Positions 17,373-25,571 of a stretch of 64,000 nt of DNA are shown piece after piece (position 1 is the first letter of the stretch; every line of letters starts with the position of its first letter). The notes beneath the pieces were generated by a model that saw only the letters and a list, made by a program, of their open reading frames with translations, did not search any database and was not told where the DNA came from. The translations under genes were made by a program, and so were the position numbers. Source of the DNA: Polaribacter sp. Q13 (lineage in GTDB: Bacteria > Bacteroidota > Bacteroidia > Flavobacteriales > Flavobacteriaceae); NCBI RefSeq assembly GCF_016858305.2, contig NZ_CP074436.1, positions 1,632,001-1,696,000 on the forward strand, in the 5' to 3' direction.

Positions 17373-19007
17373 CTATATTTCTAACTTTTTAATAAACACC
17401 TCTAATTCTGTATCTTTAGGCACATTCATCTTCTTTCTTATTCTATAGCGTGTCACTTTTATGGCATCTGGACTTGAATTTCTAATTGCTGCTATTTCTT
17501 TCACAGATAAATTTAACCTTAATAAAGAACATACTTCTCTTTCAGTTTTAGTAAGCTCCTTATAAGTAGTAATTAACATATTATCAAAACCATCATTAAT
17601 AGCATCAATTTTATTTTTAAGTAAAGTTAATTTGCTATCTGTTGTAATTTGTTGCTGAATTTTAAAAGATAAATCTTTAATATAATTTTTCACTTCAACT
17701 GAAGCCGAAGATTTCCTTTCGTTTTTAAGCTTTAATAAAAGTTGTTTTAAAAATTCTAACCTCATTGAATTATCTGCAACTAAGCTTTTTATTTCAACTT
17801 CTGATCGTTTAAACTTTTGCTGTAAAACTTCCTTTTTTATTTTCTCCTTCTCTAAATTCCCTTCGATTATTTGGTTCTTATTAACGGAATTTCTGTGATA
17901 TAAAATAACCAGAGGAATACCTAATAATAAAAACACACCAATTATAATTAAGTACAACCTCTTTTCAAAAACTTGTTCTTGATTTAATATTTGTAAATTT
18001 TTCTTTTCTAATTTCAGCTTATTTTTAAGCTCTACTTCTTTAATTGTATTTGATAATTGTGATTTAATAATAGAATCTGAATAAACCTTATGTTTTTCTA
18101 GATACCTATAAGATTTCTCATAGTTTTTAAGCATAAAGTTAACTTTAGCAATTGAACTATAAGATTTTGATAATCTTAGTTTAAAATTATTTTCTTTTGC
18201 AACAATTAAAGCTGAGTCTAAATATTTATCAGCAGTTACATACTCGTTCAACTTACTATAAGCAGCAGCTAGATTATGATAATTGACTGTTATAAGTAGT
18301 TTATTATCTTCTTTTTTTGCAAATTTTAAAACTAACGTTCTAATAGCTATTACTTTTTTATATTTACCTTGTTTGTAATACGTATTAGACACATTATTAT
18401 ACACATTGTAAACCCTATCATCTCTATTTAATCTTTTAAAAATATCAAGAGATTTATTATAAAAATAAATTGACGAATCTAATTTTTTAAGCCTAGTATA
18501 GTAATTTCCTAAATGTAAATATCCTTTTCCTAATACTAACTCATCTTCTCCTACACTAAGTTTTAAACCTTTTTTGTAAAAGCTAAACTCTTTATCCATT
18601 TGATTTTTGTATCGATACACATATCCTATATCAAAATGAATAGAAGCAAAACGCTCAGTATCATTAGTATTTTCAAATATATCTTTTGCTTCATTAAAAT
18701 ACCTAAGACATGTACTTAAATTACCTCTATTTTTTTCTATAAACCCTAATTTAAATAAAGTTCTACCTTCCATAGTACTATTACTACCCTTAGCTAAAAG
18801 TAAAGCTTCCTTGAAGAAATATTCTGACTTAGTAACATTTTTAGAATAAAAATACTCTCCACATTCATATAAAAACTGAACTTTATCCTTATTCGTTTTT
18901 ATAGATTTTACAATTTCTTTTTTTGAAATAAAAATAGAATCTAAATTCTGAGAGTTTGTTTTTAAACTAAAAAAGAATAAAAAAGTAAATATGACTTTGT
19001 AATACAT
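17373..19007 (-). CDS. Membrane-anchored TPR regulator with C-terminal LuxR-type HTH
   Basis: A 544-residue protein. A signal sequence (about 1-20, ending NSQ) is followed by tetratricopeptide-type helical repeats in the periplasm (about 35-310). Then come a charged coiled segment, one membrane helix (LYLIIIGVFLLLGIPLVIL, about 352-370), a cytoplasmic coiled coil and a C-terminal LuxR helix-turn-helix (LTKTEREVCSLLRLNLSVKEIA). This architecture is common in Bacteroidetes and resembles a one-component sensor that couples a periplasmic signal to DNA binding. Targets and signal are unknown. No neighbouring gene is obviously its partner, though candidate small RNA A follows it on the same strand. 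Confidence 0.85.
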   Translation of the reverse strand: MYYKVIFTFLFFFSLKTNSQNLDSIFISKKEIVKSIKTNKDKVQFLYECGEYFYSKNVTKSEYFFKEALLLAKGSNSTMEGRTLFKLGFIEKNRGNLSTCLRYFNEAKDIFENTNDTERFASIHFDIGYVYRYKNQMDKEFSFYKKGLKLSVGEDELVLGKGYLHLGNYYTRLKKLDSSIYFYNKSLDIFKRLNRDDRVYNVYNNVSNTYYKQGKYKKVIAIRTLVLKFAKKEDNKLLITVNYHNLAAAYSKLNEYVTADKYLDSALIVAKENNFKLRLSKSYSSIAKVNFMLKNYEKSYRYLEKHKVYSDSIIKSQLSNTIKEVELKNKLKLEKKNLQILNQEQVFEKRLYLIIIGVFLLLGIPLVILYHRNSVNKNQIIEGNLEKEKIKKEVLQQKFKRSEVEIKSLVADNSMRLEFLKQLLLKLKNERKSSASVEVKNYIKDLSFKIQQQITTDSKLTLLKNKIDAINDGFDNMLITTYKELTKTEREVCSLLRLNLSVKEIAAIRNSSPDAIKVTRYRIRKKMNVPKDTELEVFIKKLEI

Positions 19008-19100
19008 TTATTATATCTTTATTATGTACGTCCTTAAAAATATTAGATATCAATTTATAAAAACGAAAGCAAAATACACTAACTAATGTTAATAAAAAAC

Positions 19101-19200
19101 TCAATCTTTAGTATTTTTAAAAACAATAAGAAGTCTTTTCTCATCTGTAGTAAAATAAAATCTATCTTCTAAAGAATATTCTGCTGTTTTGATATTCGAA
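19101..19200 (-). pseudogene. Decayed, internally deleted remnant of hemF
   Basis: The minus strand encodes KTAEYSLEDRFYFTT followed directly by DEKRLLIVFKNTKD and a TGA. The first part matches hemF KETAEFSIEDRFNFVT and the second matches the hemF C-terminus EEERLLNVLKNPKDWV, so about 95 codons between them are missing. A 4-base deletion upstream puts the preceding FEYQ in another frame, and the TGA replaces the Trp codon of KDWV. This is a remnant of a second copy of the 3' half of hemF, lying 270 bases from the intact gene. Confidence 0.75.
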
Positions 19201-19342
19201 GCACACAAAATCCTCTCCTATAAAACCAATATAGATAACCACAAAACACTTGTTTTAAAAAATTATCATAATCACAAAAATACTACTACAAAAAACATTT
19301 AATTTTAACATACATTAACAAAACAATATGATTATTGTCATA

Positions 19343-19371
19343 TTGCTAAATATAGTTTTATCGTAAATTTG
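19343..19371 (+). promoter_or_regulatory. Promoter (TTG-N18-TAAATTTG) with no gene behind it
   Basis: TTG at 19343-19345 and TAAATTTG at 19364-19371 are 18 bases apart, matching both elements of the Bacteroidetes consensus. It points right towards a terminator about 85 bases downstream. Confidence 0.6.
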
Positions 19372-19377
19372 TAACAT

Positions 19378-19463
19378 AAAACAAAAAGTATATGAGAAAC
19401 AGCTAAATATAACATTTGAATTAATTAATATAAAAAAGCAGGAATATGATTCCTGCTTTTTTT
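19378..19463 (+). ncRNA. Candidate short transcript C between a consensus promoter and a terminator
   Basis: Predicted RNA of about 85 nt. It contains a 4-codon mini-ORF (ATG at 19392, reading MRNS then TAA) after an A-rich leader and ends in the hairpin at 19433-19463. It may be a small RNA, or the promoter and leader left behind when a gene was deleted; the nearby hemF remnant shows that this spacer has been rearranged. No RNA family was recognised. Confidence 0.35.
19433..19463. terminator. Bidirectional terminator downstream of hemF
   Basis: GCAGGAA (19438-19444) and TTCCTGC (19450-19456) pair around a 5-base loop, with A-runs on the left and T7 on the right. It terminates hemF on minus and candidate transcript C on plus. 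Confidence 0.85.
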
Positions 19464-19470
19464 ATGATTA

Positions 19471-20373
19471 TTAAACCCAATCCTTAGGATTCTTTAAAAC
19501 ATTTAAAAGTCTTTCTTCTTCAGAATTTTCATCGGGTTGGTGATTGTATTTCCATTGTACAATTGGTGGCAAACTCATTAGAATACTTTCTATTCTTCCA
19601 TTTGTTTTTAAACCAAAAAGAGTTCCTCTGTCGTGTACTAAATTAAATTCTACATAGCGACCTCTACGCACTTCTTGCCAATCTTTTTGTGCTCTTGTAA
19701 AAGCTATATCTTTTCTTTTTTCTACAATTGGTACATAACTGTCTAAGAAACTATTTCCTACTTCTGTTACAAAGTTGAATCTATCTTCTATAGAAAACTC
19801 TGCTGTTTCTTTTTGATAATCAAAAAATAAACCCCCAATTCCACGGGCTTCATTTCTGTGAGCATTCCAAAAATATTCATCACAAACTTTTTTAAACTTC
19901 GGATAAAAACCTAAATCATGTTTGTCACATGCGTTTTTACAAACCTGATGAAAATGTGTAGCATCTTCGTCAAATAAATAATAGGGAGTTAAATCTTGTC
20001 CGCCTCCAAACCATTGGGTTACGATGTTCCCTGCATCATCGTACATTTCAAAATAACGCCAATTTGCATGCACCGTTGGTACAAAAGGATTTATTGGATG
20101 CAATACCAAACTTAAACCACAAGCAAAAAAGTTTCCTTCTTTTACTTTAAACTGGTTTCTTAACGCTTCTGGTAACTCTCCATGAACTGCCGAAATATTA
20201 ACACCTCCTTTTTCAAAAACCGATCCATTTTCTATAACACGTGTTCTACCTCCACCGCCTTCTTCTCTTTCCCAAAGATCTTCTTTAAATTTAGCACCAC
20301 CATCTATTGCGGCTAATTTAGAAGTAATTTGATCTTGTAAGTTTTCTATGTATTTATAAAATTGATCTTTCAT
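19471..20373 (-). CDS. hemF: Oxygen-dependent coproporphyrinogen III oxidase
   Basis: A 300-residue HemF, almost exactly the E. coli length (299), which converts coproporphyrinogen III to protoporphyrinogen IX using O2. Hallmarks include GGGGRTRVIENG, the HxNxR-type stretch VHANWRYFE, GGGQDLTPYY, and the C-terminal YVEFNLVHDRGTLFGL. The ATG overlaps the stop of the upstream membrane-protein gene (ATGA), so translation is probably coupled. It is the last gene of the minus-strand heme group, and no HemN is seen in this window. A decayed partial copy lies downstream. Confidence 0.97.
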   Translation of the reverse strand: MKDQFYKYIENLQDQITSKLAAIDGGAKFKEDLWEREEGGGGRTRVIENGSVFEKGGVNISAVHGELPEALRNQFKVKEGNFFACGLSLVLHPINPFVPTVHANWRYFEMYDDAGNIVTQWFGGGQDLTPYYLFDEDATHFHQVCKNACDKHDLGFYPKFKKVCDEYFWNAHRNEARGIGGLFFDYQKETAEFSIEDRFNFVTEVGNSFLDSYVPIVEKRKDIAFTRAQKDWQEVRRGRYVEFNLVHDRGTLFGLKTNGRIESILMSLPPIVQWKYNHQPDENSEEERLLNVLKNPKDWV

Positions 20374-20999
20374 TTAATTGCAATTTTAGTCATATTCATT
20401 GTTTTAGTGGTTAGCAATAGCGTTTCTAGTACAGCTAAAAAGCAGTAATAAAAAAACCCAAAACTAATAGCTGTATGAGGTCTTTCTACAAATTCTCCAC
20501 TTGCTGATAAAGTATCAAAATACCCCGACGATTTTAAAAATTCTTGTGTTAGTCCTAATTCTCCAAAAACACCATCTGAAAAGAGAGTAATAATGATAAG
20601 TACAATATATAAAATTGCTGCCAAAACAGAAAATAGTACAGCTCTTACTCTAATTTCCAGACTCACATCTGAAAACGCAAAGCGCATTCTATTTAGGACA
20701 ACTAGTAAGTATAATAGTATGATATCATTATTTTCCATTGTTGAAGAAAATCCCCAAGCAAATAAACCATAAATTGGAATTAAAATAAACAAAGAAATCT
20801 TTTTAGGCATCACTGCCATAAATACTCCAGAATGTACCATAACAAACTCAAAAGCCATTAAAATAGCCATTGAAGAAATTTTAGAAACATCTGAAACTTC
20901 TGGCTGAAACCAAATAACAGAAAATTGGTACGCTATAATAAGTTTCATTATTATGCCTGCATACTCAAAAGGTTTATCGTATTTTTTTAAAAGATTCAC
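20370..20999 (-). CDS. Multi-pass membrane protein of unknown function in the hemF operon
   Basis: A 209-residue protein with about five hydrophobic segments and no domain that I recognise. It uses a GTG start that overlaps the stop of the upstream EI24-domain gene (GTGA), and its own stop overlaps the hemF start (ATGA). This double 4-base overlap argues for tight cotranscription and a link to the envelope or to heme/porphyrin handling, but that is inference from position. The N-terminus is basic (MNLLKKYDKPF), so it probably faces the cytoplasm. Confidence 0.7.
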   Translation of the reverse strand: MNLLKKYDKPFEYAGIIMKLIIAYQFSVIWFQPEVSDVSKISSMAILMAFEFVMVHSGVFMAVMPKKISLFILIPIYGLFAWGFSSTMENNDIILLYLLVVLNRMRFAFSDVSLEIRVRAVLFSVLAAILYIVLIIITLFSDGVFGELGLTQEFLKSSGYFDTLSASGEFVERPHTAISFGFFYYCFLAVLETLLLTTKTMNMTKIAIK

Positions 21000-21742
21000 T
21001 TACTATTTTCTGAATTTAATAACGCTACGGTTTTTACAGATGCCGCTGTTACAGAAAGTGGAAAAACTAGAATAATTCCTAAAACAGGAATTAACAAACA
21101 CAGCATAAAAACAATTCCATTTCCAATAGCAAAACCTTTCTTTTTTCCAACAAAATTAACACTGTCTTTATAATTAAAATGTCTTTCTAAGGTATAATCC
21201 ATATTACCAAAACCTGCGTAATAAGCTTGTACCAAAAATAATAAAGCGGTAAAACCGAATCCTATAATAGGTATAAAACTTAATAATAACAACGGAATTG
21301 TTAACAATAATTCTTTACCAATGTTTCTAAAACTAATTCTAATTCCTCTTACTAATTGTTCTTGAAAAGTAGTTTCTCTGTGATTGTGTTTTAAATCTCC
21401 ATTGATATGGATTTCTATTTTTTCTGAAACAGGACTCATAAACGGCGCTGATAAAGCCATTACAATATGTTTGTACAATAAAAACCCAATAACCAAAACA
21501 AAGAGCCCTCCGATTACAGAGGTTATGGTTGTAAATGTTTCTTTTCCCCAATCCCAAATCCAAATTTTAGATATAAAGTGCCCAATATTATCTGACAAAC
21601 CGTAGGACGTAAAACCTATAATTGTTGCTGTTACTAGACTTATAATTATTGGAATGGAAAAATATTTCCAGAGTTTTAGTTTAGAGATTAAACTAAAAGC
21701 ACCAACGTAGGCTTTTATTCCTGAAAGTATATTTTTAATCAT
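20996..21742 (-). CDS. EI24/CysZ-like membrane protein
   Basis: A 248-residue protein with about four membrane segments and a hydrophilic middle (KIEIHINGDLKHNHRETTFQ). The pattern matches the EI24/CysZ domain family (GFGNMDYTLERHF, FVGKKKGFAIGNG). E. coli CysZ is a sulfate channel. Whether this homologue moves sulfate is unknown, and its position ahead of hemF argues for caution. It starts the three-gene overlapping unit ending in hemF. Confidence 0.8.
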   Translation of the reverse strand: MIKNILSGIKAYVGAFSLISKLKLWKYFSIPIIISLVTATIIGFTSYGLSDNIGHFISKIWIWDWGKETFTTITSVIGGLFVLVIGFLLYKHIVMALSAPFMSPVSEKIEIHINGDLKHNHRETTFQEQLVRGIRISFRNIGKELLLTIPLLLLSFIPIIGFGFTALLFLVQAYYAGFGNMDYTLERHFNYKDSVNFVGKKKGFAIGNGIVFMLCLLIPVLGIILVFPLSVTAASVKTVALLNSENSK

Positions 21743-21744
21743 TT

Positions 21745-21806
21745 GCGTTGGCTTGCGTTAGCGATTGAAGTGGCATCCTTTTTGCTTTTCGCAAAAAGAT
21801 ACAATA
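21745..21806 (+). repeat. Dispersed repeat copy 1 (GGCATCC-T-run-A-run-GATACAA type)
   Basis: The segment contains GCGATTGAAGTGGCATCC, a T-rich/A-rich hairpin (TTTTTGCTTTTCGCAAAAA) and GATACAAT. The same order of blocks recurs at 25516-25556 and, inverted, at 31764-31838. All three copies are in spacers of the heme cluster. A separate hairpin, CCACAC-TTTTTT-GTGTGG, is at 21841-21858. Confidence 0.6.
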
Positions 21807-21877
21807 TTTCGACTGCGCTCAATATAAACTTCAAGCGCGACCACACTTTTTTGTGTGGTAACGCCCAAATTATTTTT

Positions 21878-22906
21878 CTATGAAGCTTTATATTCTTTTA
21901 CCGCATCTATAAATGCTTTTGCATTTTCTAACGGAATATTTGGTAAAATACCATGACCAAGGTTTACAACTAATCTGTCTTTACCAAACTCATTAATCAT
22001 TTCATGCACCATTTTTTTGATGACTGCCGGAGGAGAAAATAATCTTGTAGGATCGAAATTACCTTGTAACGTAATTTTTCCTCCTGATAAATAACGAGCA
22101 TTTCTAGCAGAACATGTCCAATCTACACCCAACGCAGCAGCGCCCGATTTAGACATTTCATTTAACGCAAACCAACAACCTTTACCAAAAGCAATTACCG
22201 GAGTACTCTCTTTTAAAGCATCGATTATTTGCTGCATATATTGCCAAGAAAATTCTTGATAATCTACCGGAGACAACATTCCTCCCCAAGAATCAAAAAC
22301 CTGAACAGCATCTACTCCTGCTTCAACTTTTGCTTTTAAGTATGCAATGGTTGTATCTGTAATTTTTTGCAATAAAGAATGTGCTACCACAGGGTTTGTA
22401 AAACATAATTCTTTTGCTTTATCGAAGTTTTTAGAACCTTGTCCTTGAACACAATAACAAAGAATTGTCCAAGGTGAACCTGCAAAACCAATTAATGGCA
22501 CTTCATCATTTAGCTTTTCTTTGGTTGCTTTAATAGCTTCCATTACGTAGCCTAAAGTATCTTGAATATCTGGAACAATTACTGAATCTAAATCTTTTTG
22601 AGTACGAATAGGATTTGGTAAATAAGGTCCGAAATCTGGTTTCATTTCCACATGAATATTCATTGCTTGTGGAATTACCAAAATATCTGAAAACAAAATT
22701 GCAGCGTCCATTCCGAATCTACGAATTGGTTGCACCGTTATTTCTGATGCTAACTCTGGAGTTTGACAACGTGTAAAGAAATCATACTTTTTCTTGATTT
22801 CTTGAAATTCTGGTAAATATCTTCCTGCCTGACGCATCATCCAAACGGGCGGACGGTCTACAGTTTCTCCTTTTAAGGCTCTTAAAAATAAATCGTTTTT
22901 TATCAT
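21878..22906 (-). CDS. hemE: Uroporphyrinogen III decarboxylase
   Basis: A 342-residue HemE that removes the four acetate carboxyls of uroporphyrinogen III to give coproporphyrinogen III. The family signature [17 protein letters not shown] is near the N-terminus. The second signature lies around [12 protein letters not shown], and catalytic Asp is in [10 protein letters not shown]. The start [14 protein letters not shown] is standard. The 5' leader consists of a degenerate 7-bp repeat array (22913-22967) related to the one upstream of hemL. Confidence 0.97.
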   Translation of the reverse strand: MIKNDLFLRALKGETVDRPPVWMMRQAGRYLPEFQEIKKKYDFFTRCQTPELASEITVQPIRRFGMDAAILFSDILVIPQAMNIHVEMKPDFGPYLPNPIRTQKDLDSVIVPDIQDTLGYVMEAIKATKEKLNDEVPLIGFAGSPWTILCYCVQGQGSKNFDKAKELCFTNPVVAHSLLQKITDTTIAYLKAKVEAGVDAVQVFDSWGGMLSPVDYQEFSWQYMQQIIDALKESTPVIAFGKGCWFALNEMSKSGAAALGVDWTCSARNARYLSGGKITLQGNFDPTRLFSPPAVIKKMVHEMINEFGKDRLVVNLGHGILPNIPLENAKAFIDAVKEYKAS

Positions 22907-22912
22907 TATGTA

Positions 22913-22967
22913 GCTTTTTGCTATTCGCTATTCGCTTTTAGCTTTTGGCTTTGGCTTTTAGCTATTT
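22913..22967 (+). repeat. Heptamer array in the hemE leader (GCTTTTN/GCTATTC units)
   Basis: Eight consecutive units, read on plus: GCTTTTT, GCTATTC, GCTATTC, GCTTTTA, GCTTTTG, GCTTTG, GCTTTTA, GCTATTT. Seven of the eight are exactly 7 bp. The array ends six bases before the hemE start codon, so it is probably transcribed into the hemE leader. Confidence 0.8.
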
Positions 22968-22983
22968 TTGATTGTGTTAAACG

Positions 22984-23057
22984 CCATTGTGAATGTAATG
23001 AAGCAATCTAGAGTTATAAACAACAGATTAATTCGACTTTCTTCTTGGTAATGACGG
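22984..23057. repeat. Degenerate dispersed inverted repeat between hemL and hemE
   Basis: CCATTGTGAATGTAATGAAG...AGATTAATTCGAC...GGTAATGACGG follows the same plan as the elements at 8155 and 10701, with decayed arms. It is immediately downstream of hemL on minus. Confidence 0.45.
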
Positions 23058-23062
23058 TTTTT

Positions 23063-24355
23063 TTATTTCATTTTAGATACAGCTAACATTCCTGCATCAA
23101 TTGCTTTACTAATTTTTTTAATATCCTTGTCTGATAAAGCTGATGATAAAAACCATGCTTCAAACTGACTTGGCGGTAAGAAAACTCCGTTTTTGATCAT
23201 TTCCCAAAAGAAAACAGCAAATTGATCTGTATGAGATAATTGTGCCTCTACAAAGTTAGTCACCTCGCTATTTACAAAGAAAGGGCTTAACATAGAACCA
23301 AACCTATTTACTGTTAAAGGAACATTGTACTTTTTAGCTGTTTCTAATAAAATTACTTCTAGTATACTACCAATTTCTTCAAATTGTTTATATGGATTTT
23401 GCTTTTTTAACTCTGTTAAAGTTGCAATTCCGCCTGCCATTGCAATTGGATTTCCAGACAAAGTTCCTGCCTGATACATTCCGCCTAAAGGTGCAACTTC
23501 TTGCATAATTTCTTCTCTTGCTCCATATGCTCCTACAGGGAAACCTCCACCGATAACTTTACCTAAACAGGTAATATCTGCTTCTACACCCAATAATTCT
23601 TGCGCTCCACCAAATTTAGAACGGAAACCTGTCATTACCTCATCAACAATTAATAATGCTCCTTTAGATTCTAAGTATTTTTTTAATTCTACTAAGAAAT
23701 TATCTTCAGGAACCACAACACCCATATTGCCCGCAATTGGTTCAATAATTACACCGGCAATATTATCGTCATTTTCAAAGTGTTTTTTTACACTATCTAA
23801 ATCATTATAATTAGAAATTAAGGTGTTTTTTACAGCGCCTTCTGGCACTCCTTTAGAGCCAGGTAAACTTAAAGTAATTAAACCAGAACCTGCCGCAACC
23901 AATAAAGCATCTTGATGCCCATGATAACAACCTGCAAATTTTATAATTTTATCTTTTCCGGTAAATGCTCTTGCCAAACGGATTCCGCTTAAAACAGCTT
24001 CGGTACCAGAATTTACAAAACGAACCTTATCCATTCCTGGAAAAGCATCACAAACTATTTTTGCTAATTTGATTTCGTTTTCTGTTGATGCTCCAAAAGA
24101 ATATCCTTTTTTCAAAGCTTTTTCAACTGCTTTTTGCACTTTCTTATGTCTGTGACCTAAAATCATTGGTCCGTAAGAAAGTACTAAATCTACATATTTA
24201 TTACCATCTACATCTGTGATTTTACTCCCTTTTGCTTTTTTAATAAACAACGGATTACCACCTACAGATGAAAATGCTCTTACTGGAGAATTTACCGCTC
24301 CAACAAGATGTTTTAATCCTTTATTATATAATTTCTCTGATTTCTTGAATTCCAT
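23063..24355 (-). CDS. hemL: Glutamate-1-semialdehyde 2,1-aminomutase
   Basis: A 430-residue class III aminotransferase-fold enzyme that converts glutamate-1-semialdehyde to 5-aminolevulinate, the second step of the C5 heme route. It shows GAVNSPVRAF near the N-terminus, SGTEAVLSGIRLAR, YHGHQD, IVDEVMTGFR and the PLP lysine in CLGKVIGGGFPVGA. Length matches the family. The coding start is preceded immediately by a 7-bp repeat array that would form an A-rich leader in the mRNA. Confidence 0.97.
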   Translation of the reverse strand: MEFKKSEKLYNKGLKHLVGAVNSPVRAFSSVGGNPLFIKKAKGSKITDVDGNKYVDLVLSYGPMILGHRHKKVQKAVEKALKKGYSFGASTENEIKLAKIVCDAFPGMDKVRFVNSGTEAVLSGIRLARAFTGKDKIIKFAGCYHGHQDALLVAAGSGLITLSLPGSKGVPEGAVKNTLISNYNDLDSVKKHFENDDNIAGVIIEPIAGNMGVVVPEDNFLVELKKYLESKGALLIVDEVMTGFRSKFGGAQELLGVEADITCLGKVIGGGFPVGAYGAREEIMQEVAPLGGMYQAGTLSGNPIAMAGGIATLTELKKQNPYKQFEEIGSILEVILLETAKKYNVPLTVNRFGSMLSPFFVNSEVTNFVEAQLSHTDQFAVFFWEMIKNGVFLPPSQFEAWFLSSALSDKDIKKISKAIDAGMLAVSKMK

Positions 24356-24358
24356 GTT

Positions 24359-24414
24359 TTTTGGCTTTTGGCTTTTGGCTTTTGGCTTTTGGCTTTTGGC
24401 TTTTGGCTATTCGC
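24359..24414 (+). repeat. Heptamer array upstream of hemL (seven TTTTGGC units plus TATTCGC)
   Basis: Seven identical TTTTGGC units followed by one TATTCGC unit, all 7 bp and all in register, begin four bases upstream of the hemL ATG. On the coding strand this reads (GCCAAAA)7. Both unit types also occur in the hemE leader array. Confidence 0.9.
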
Positions 24415-24441
24415 AAAATGCTAACAGCTAAAACCGAAAGG

Positions 24442-25407
24442 CTATTTTTTTAATAATACTCTCGCTGCTTCTTTTGCAAAATACGTAATAATAATGTCTG
24501 CTCCTGCTCTTTTCATAGACAGTAAACTTTCCATCATTACTCTTTCGCCATCAATCCAACCTTTTTCTGCAGCAGCTTTTACCATTGCATATTCTCCACT
24601 TACATTATAACATGCTATCGGACGATCGAAACTGTTTTTTAAATCTCTAATGATGTCTAAGTATGATAATGCAGGTTTCACCATTAAAATATCAGCTCCT
24701 TCTTGATCATCAAAAGTAGCTTCTCGCATTCCTTCATCTCTGTTAGATGGATCCATTTGATAGGTTCTTCTATCTCCAAAAGTAGGTGCAGAATCTGCTG
24801 CATCTCTAAAAGGTCCGTAAAAAGCAGATGCATATTTTACAGAATATGCCATAATTGGTAAGTTTACAAAACCTGTATTGTCTAAAGACTGACGAATCAT
24901 ATCAATCGTTCCATCCATCATACCAGATGGTGCAACCATATCTACACCTGCTTTTGCATGCGAAATAACTTGTTTGGCAATATTGACTAACGTAGCATCA
25001 TTGTCTACATCATTATCATGTATAATTCCACAATGACCGTGAGAAGTATATTCGCAAAAACAAACATCTGTAATTACATATAAGCTTGGGTAATTTTTCT
25101 TGATAAAACGAATTGCTTGTTGCATAATTCCGTTATCATTCCAAGTTTCAGTTCCTTCATCATCTTTTGTAGATGGAATTCCGAATAACAAAACAGCAGG
25201 AATATTTAATTCAACTACTTCGTCTAATTCTTTAGAAATCCGATCTAAAGAAAAACGTTTGATTCCTGGCATAGAAACAATTTCTGTTTCTATATTTTCT
25301 CCTTCTTCAATAAAAAGTGGATAGATAAAATCATCTACAGATAATTTAGTTTCTCTAACTAATCTTCTAATTCCTTCTGATTTTCTTAATCTTCTTGTAC
25401 GAAACAT
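24442..25407 (-). CDS. hemB: Delta-aminolevulinic acid dehydratase (porphobilinogen synthase)
   Basis: A 321-residue HemB that condenses two aminolevulinates to porphobilinogen. The zinc-binding cysteine cluster [14 protein letters not shown] indicates the zinc-dependent type rather than the magnesium type. The Schiff-base lysines are in [16 protein letters not shown] and [12 protein letters not shown]. Start and length are standard. It lies between hemCD and hemL on the same strand, with a dispersed-repeat spacer on the hemCD side. Confidence 0.97.
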   Translation of the reverse strand: MFRTRRLRKSEGIRRLVRETKLSVDDFIYPLFIEEGENIETEIVSMPGIKRFSLDRISKELDEVVELNIPAVLLFGIPSTKDDEGTETWNDNGIMQQAIRFIKKNYPSLYVITDVCFCEYTSHGHCGIIHDNDVDNDATLVNIAKQVISHAKAGVDMVAPSGMMDGTIDMIRQSLDNTGFVNLPIMAYSVKYASAFYGPFRDAADSAPTFGDRRTYQMDPSNRDEGMREATFDDQEGADILMVKPALSYLDIIRDLKNSFDRPIACYNVSGEYAMVKAAAEKGWIDGERVMMESLLSMKRAGADIIITYFAKEAARVLLKK

Positions 25408-25515
25408 TCCTCTATTTTTTCTCCTTCAAGATTTCAAAAAACCTTTCAGGATGTTTGTAAACTTGTTATTGGCGTTAAGAGTTTCCTCCGTTCTAATATC
25501 TTCGGATATTCTTAA

Positions 25516-25556
25516 CCTTTTTTCTTTTTCGAAAAAAGATACAATGAAAGCCTGTT
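25516..25556 (+). repeat. Dispersed repeat copy 2 (T-run-A-run-GATACAATG-AAAGC type)
   Basis: CCTTTTTTCTTTTTCGAAAA continues to AAGATACAATGAAAGC. It shares the T/A hairpin and the GATACAATG(G)AAAGC block with copy 3 (31764-31838), in a spacer between hemB and hemCD. Confidence 0.55.
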
Positions 25557-25571
25557 AAAACGTCCAAATAA

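Noticed and set aside
21841..21858. Hairpin CCACAC-TTTTTT-GTGTGG as hemE terminator
   Set aside because: Only six base pairs and no T-run on the exit side for the minus strand; left as a note within the nearby repeat.
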